From an uncultured Bacteroidales bacterium (GTDB taxonomy: Bacteria; Bacteroidota; Bacteroidia; Bacteroidales; Muribaculaceae), in contig CAMWUH010000102.1 of NCBI GenBank assembly GCA_947177325.1, positions 1 through 7,277 on the forward strand: DNA of 7,277 nucleotides. The letters run 5' to 3'. Made by a program: the position numbers and the translations under genes. The notes below the pieces were generated by a model. That model searched no databases, was not told the origin of the DNA, and saw only the letters and a list, made by a program, of their open reading frames with translations. Positions 6,221 through 7,277 of this stretch are shown here, piece after piece (position 1 is the stretch's first letter; each line of letters begins with the position of its first letter).

Positions 6221-7277
6221 TCAATTATTGAAGTAGATTGATTTTGCTACGTTATTCTGCACTACGATGTAAACCTTACCTTTAAATGATTGATTTTGAA
6301 CGTTTCCTTCGTAGACTTTATTACCTTTTAGGTCGTAGATTTTCACTGGAGCGGAGTAATCTATTGCAGACTGCTCAATGCCAACAAATAAATCGGAATC
6401 AGGCAGGGCTGCATTGAATTCGTTAGAATACGAAGTAGTCAACGGATATTTATCAAACAGAGTATAGTTTACAGATACTGAAGGCGAAACAGAGCAGTCA
6501 AATTTGTAAAGGCCATCGTCAGTAAGCGGCAATTGCTCACCATTGATGCTTATTTTATCAATTTTAACATTGTTATCAACAGACAACACTTTGAGCAGAC
6601 CTTTAGATTTATTGATTTTATAATCATACATTTCCTGTCCATAGTTGTTGTGGCCATCTGATGCACCACCCGGGAAATTGAACCACTGATTCGGAGCAGT
6701 TTGATGGCGTTGCAAGTGAGGAGTATATACGTCATTTACCTTGTTGTCGTGCCATACCAAATTTTCATCGTGATTCAAAATAAGTTTTTGAGGAGCATTG
6801 AGTTTATAGTTTACCAAATATTTAACGGGATAAGATTTTCCGTTATATTCCACAAAATCTTTGATATTATCAATGTCAGAATATCCCTTAAACCCAACTA
6901 TAGCTGCGCAATCAGAAAGAATCAGGTAACGAGAGTTCTCGTCTTCAACATACTCTCCAATAAACGGAGCCTCGGGAGAAACTTCTCTAATCTCAGTGAA
7001 ATTGCTACTCCAAATTTTATCGTTAGAGTATGCTTCCTTAGCACCTTGCGGAACGAAAAGTACTTTTTGATTTCCTCTAAACGGAGCAATTAGATAGTCT
7101 AAATCAGCGGGGACGGGATTGTTGACATTAATAAATGTAAGAGAACTGCCTAATGGGGAAACGCCAATACTGCCATATCCGAAAGTATCGACGGATGCCG
7201 GCACGTCGAGCATATCCATGTTGTAACTGTTCAGAGTAATCTGTCCAAAGCCTTTTAAGTTGGAGGGTAATTTAATA
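6221..7277 (-). CDS. Secreted BspA-like leucine-rich-repeat protein, C-terminal part, with a type IX sorting-like C-terminal domain
   Basis: The frame stays open to the right edge, so the N terminus, any signal peptide and most repeats are missing; the codon ATG at 7219 is internal. 351 complete codons are visible, and numbering here starts at 7276. Residues about 1-100 look like the end of a BspA-type LRR_5 array: KLPSNLKGF, then MLDVPASV, then KVLFVPQGAKEAY (71-83), the typical closing repeat followed by WSSNFTEI. Residues about 103-297 are a region I do not recognise, predicted mostly strand, with aromatic and asparagine-rich text. Residues about 298-351 resemble the type IX secretion sorting domain of Bacteroidota: PVKIYDLKGNKVYEG followed by KGKVYIVVQNNVAKSIYF. 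Known relatives are surface or secreted proteins proposed to act in adhesion; I cannot assign a ligand. The DNA looks more AT-rich than the neighbouring genes. The gene converges on the ABC-F gene. Confidence 0.82.
   Translation of the reverse strand, partial: IKLPSNLKGFGQITLNSYNMDMLDVPASVDTFGYGSIGVSPLGSSLTFINVNNPVPADLDYLIAPFRGNQKVLFVPQGAKEAYSNDKIWSSNFTEIREVSPEAPFIGEYVEDENSRYLILSDCAAIVGFKGYSDIDNIKDFVEYNGKSYPVKYLVNYKLNAPQKLILNHDENLVWHDNKVNDVYTPHLQRHQTAPNQWFNFPGGASDGHNNYGQEMYDYKINKSKGLLKVLSVDNNVKIDKISINGEQLPLTDDGLYKFDCSVSPSVSVNYTLFDKYPLTTSYSNEFNAALPDSDLFVGIEQSAIDYSAPVKIYDLKGNKVYEGNVQNQSFKGKVYIVVQNNVAKSIYFNN

Noticed and set aside
6701..7093. Plus-strand open frame of 130 codons across the surface-protein gene
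   Set aside because: It is antisense to the LRR/sorting-domain frame, which has recognisable motifs throughout; the plus-strand protein shows none.

Overview
The window looks like chromosomal DNA of a Bacteroidota member, most likely order Bacteroidales. A gut family such as Muribaculaceae, Bacteroidaceae or Prevotellaceae would fit, but I cannot resolve the family. The reasons are three. The promoter motifs are of the TAnnTTTG type. The topoisomerase IV subunit B and the ABC-F protein read as the Bacteroidota forms. A BspA-like leucine-rich-repeat protein carries a C-terminal type IX sorting-like domain. Shine-Dalgarno sequences are weak or absent before the genes, which also fits.

Layout. 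Positions 1-54 hold the 5' part of a tRNA-Ser(CGA) on the minus strand; its 3' end lies outside the window. Positions 55-239 form a divergent intergenic region with one TAnnTTTG promoter motif per direction. From 240 to 4314, three plus-strand genes lie close together (gaps of 16 and 39 bp): topoisomerase IV subunit B (parE type), phosphopantetheine adenylyltransferase (coaD), and an exported S41 carboxyl-terminal processing protease. A hairpin terminator at 4333-4374 closes this unit. A separate plus-strand gene at 4460-6079 encodes an ABC-F ATPase. It converges on a minus-strand gene running from beyond the right edge down to 6221, and an 11-bp perfect hairpin at 6162-6191 separates the two. 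The minus-strand gene is the C-terminal part of a secreted, LRR-containing surface protein.

Function. The first four protein genes are housekeeping: chromosome decatenation, coenzyme A synthesis, envelope proteolysis and ribosome-associated ATPase activity. They share no obvious pathway, and the three-gene unit looks like a transcriptional grouping rather than a pathway operon. The accessory part is the surface protein at the right end. I found no mobile element, CRISPR array, defence system or biosynthetic cluster. The best leads are an unassigned region of about 195 residues in the surface protein and unusual residues in conserved signatures of CoaD and the S41 protease.
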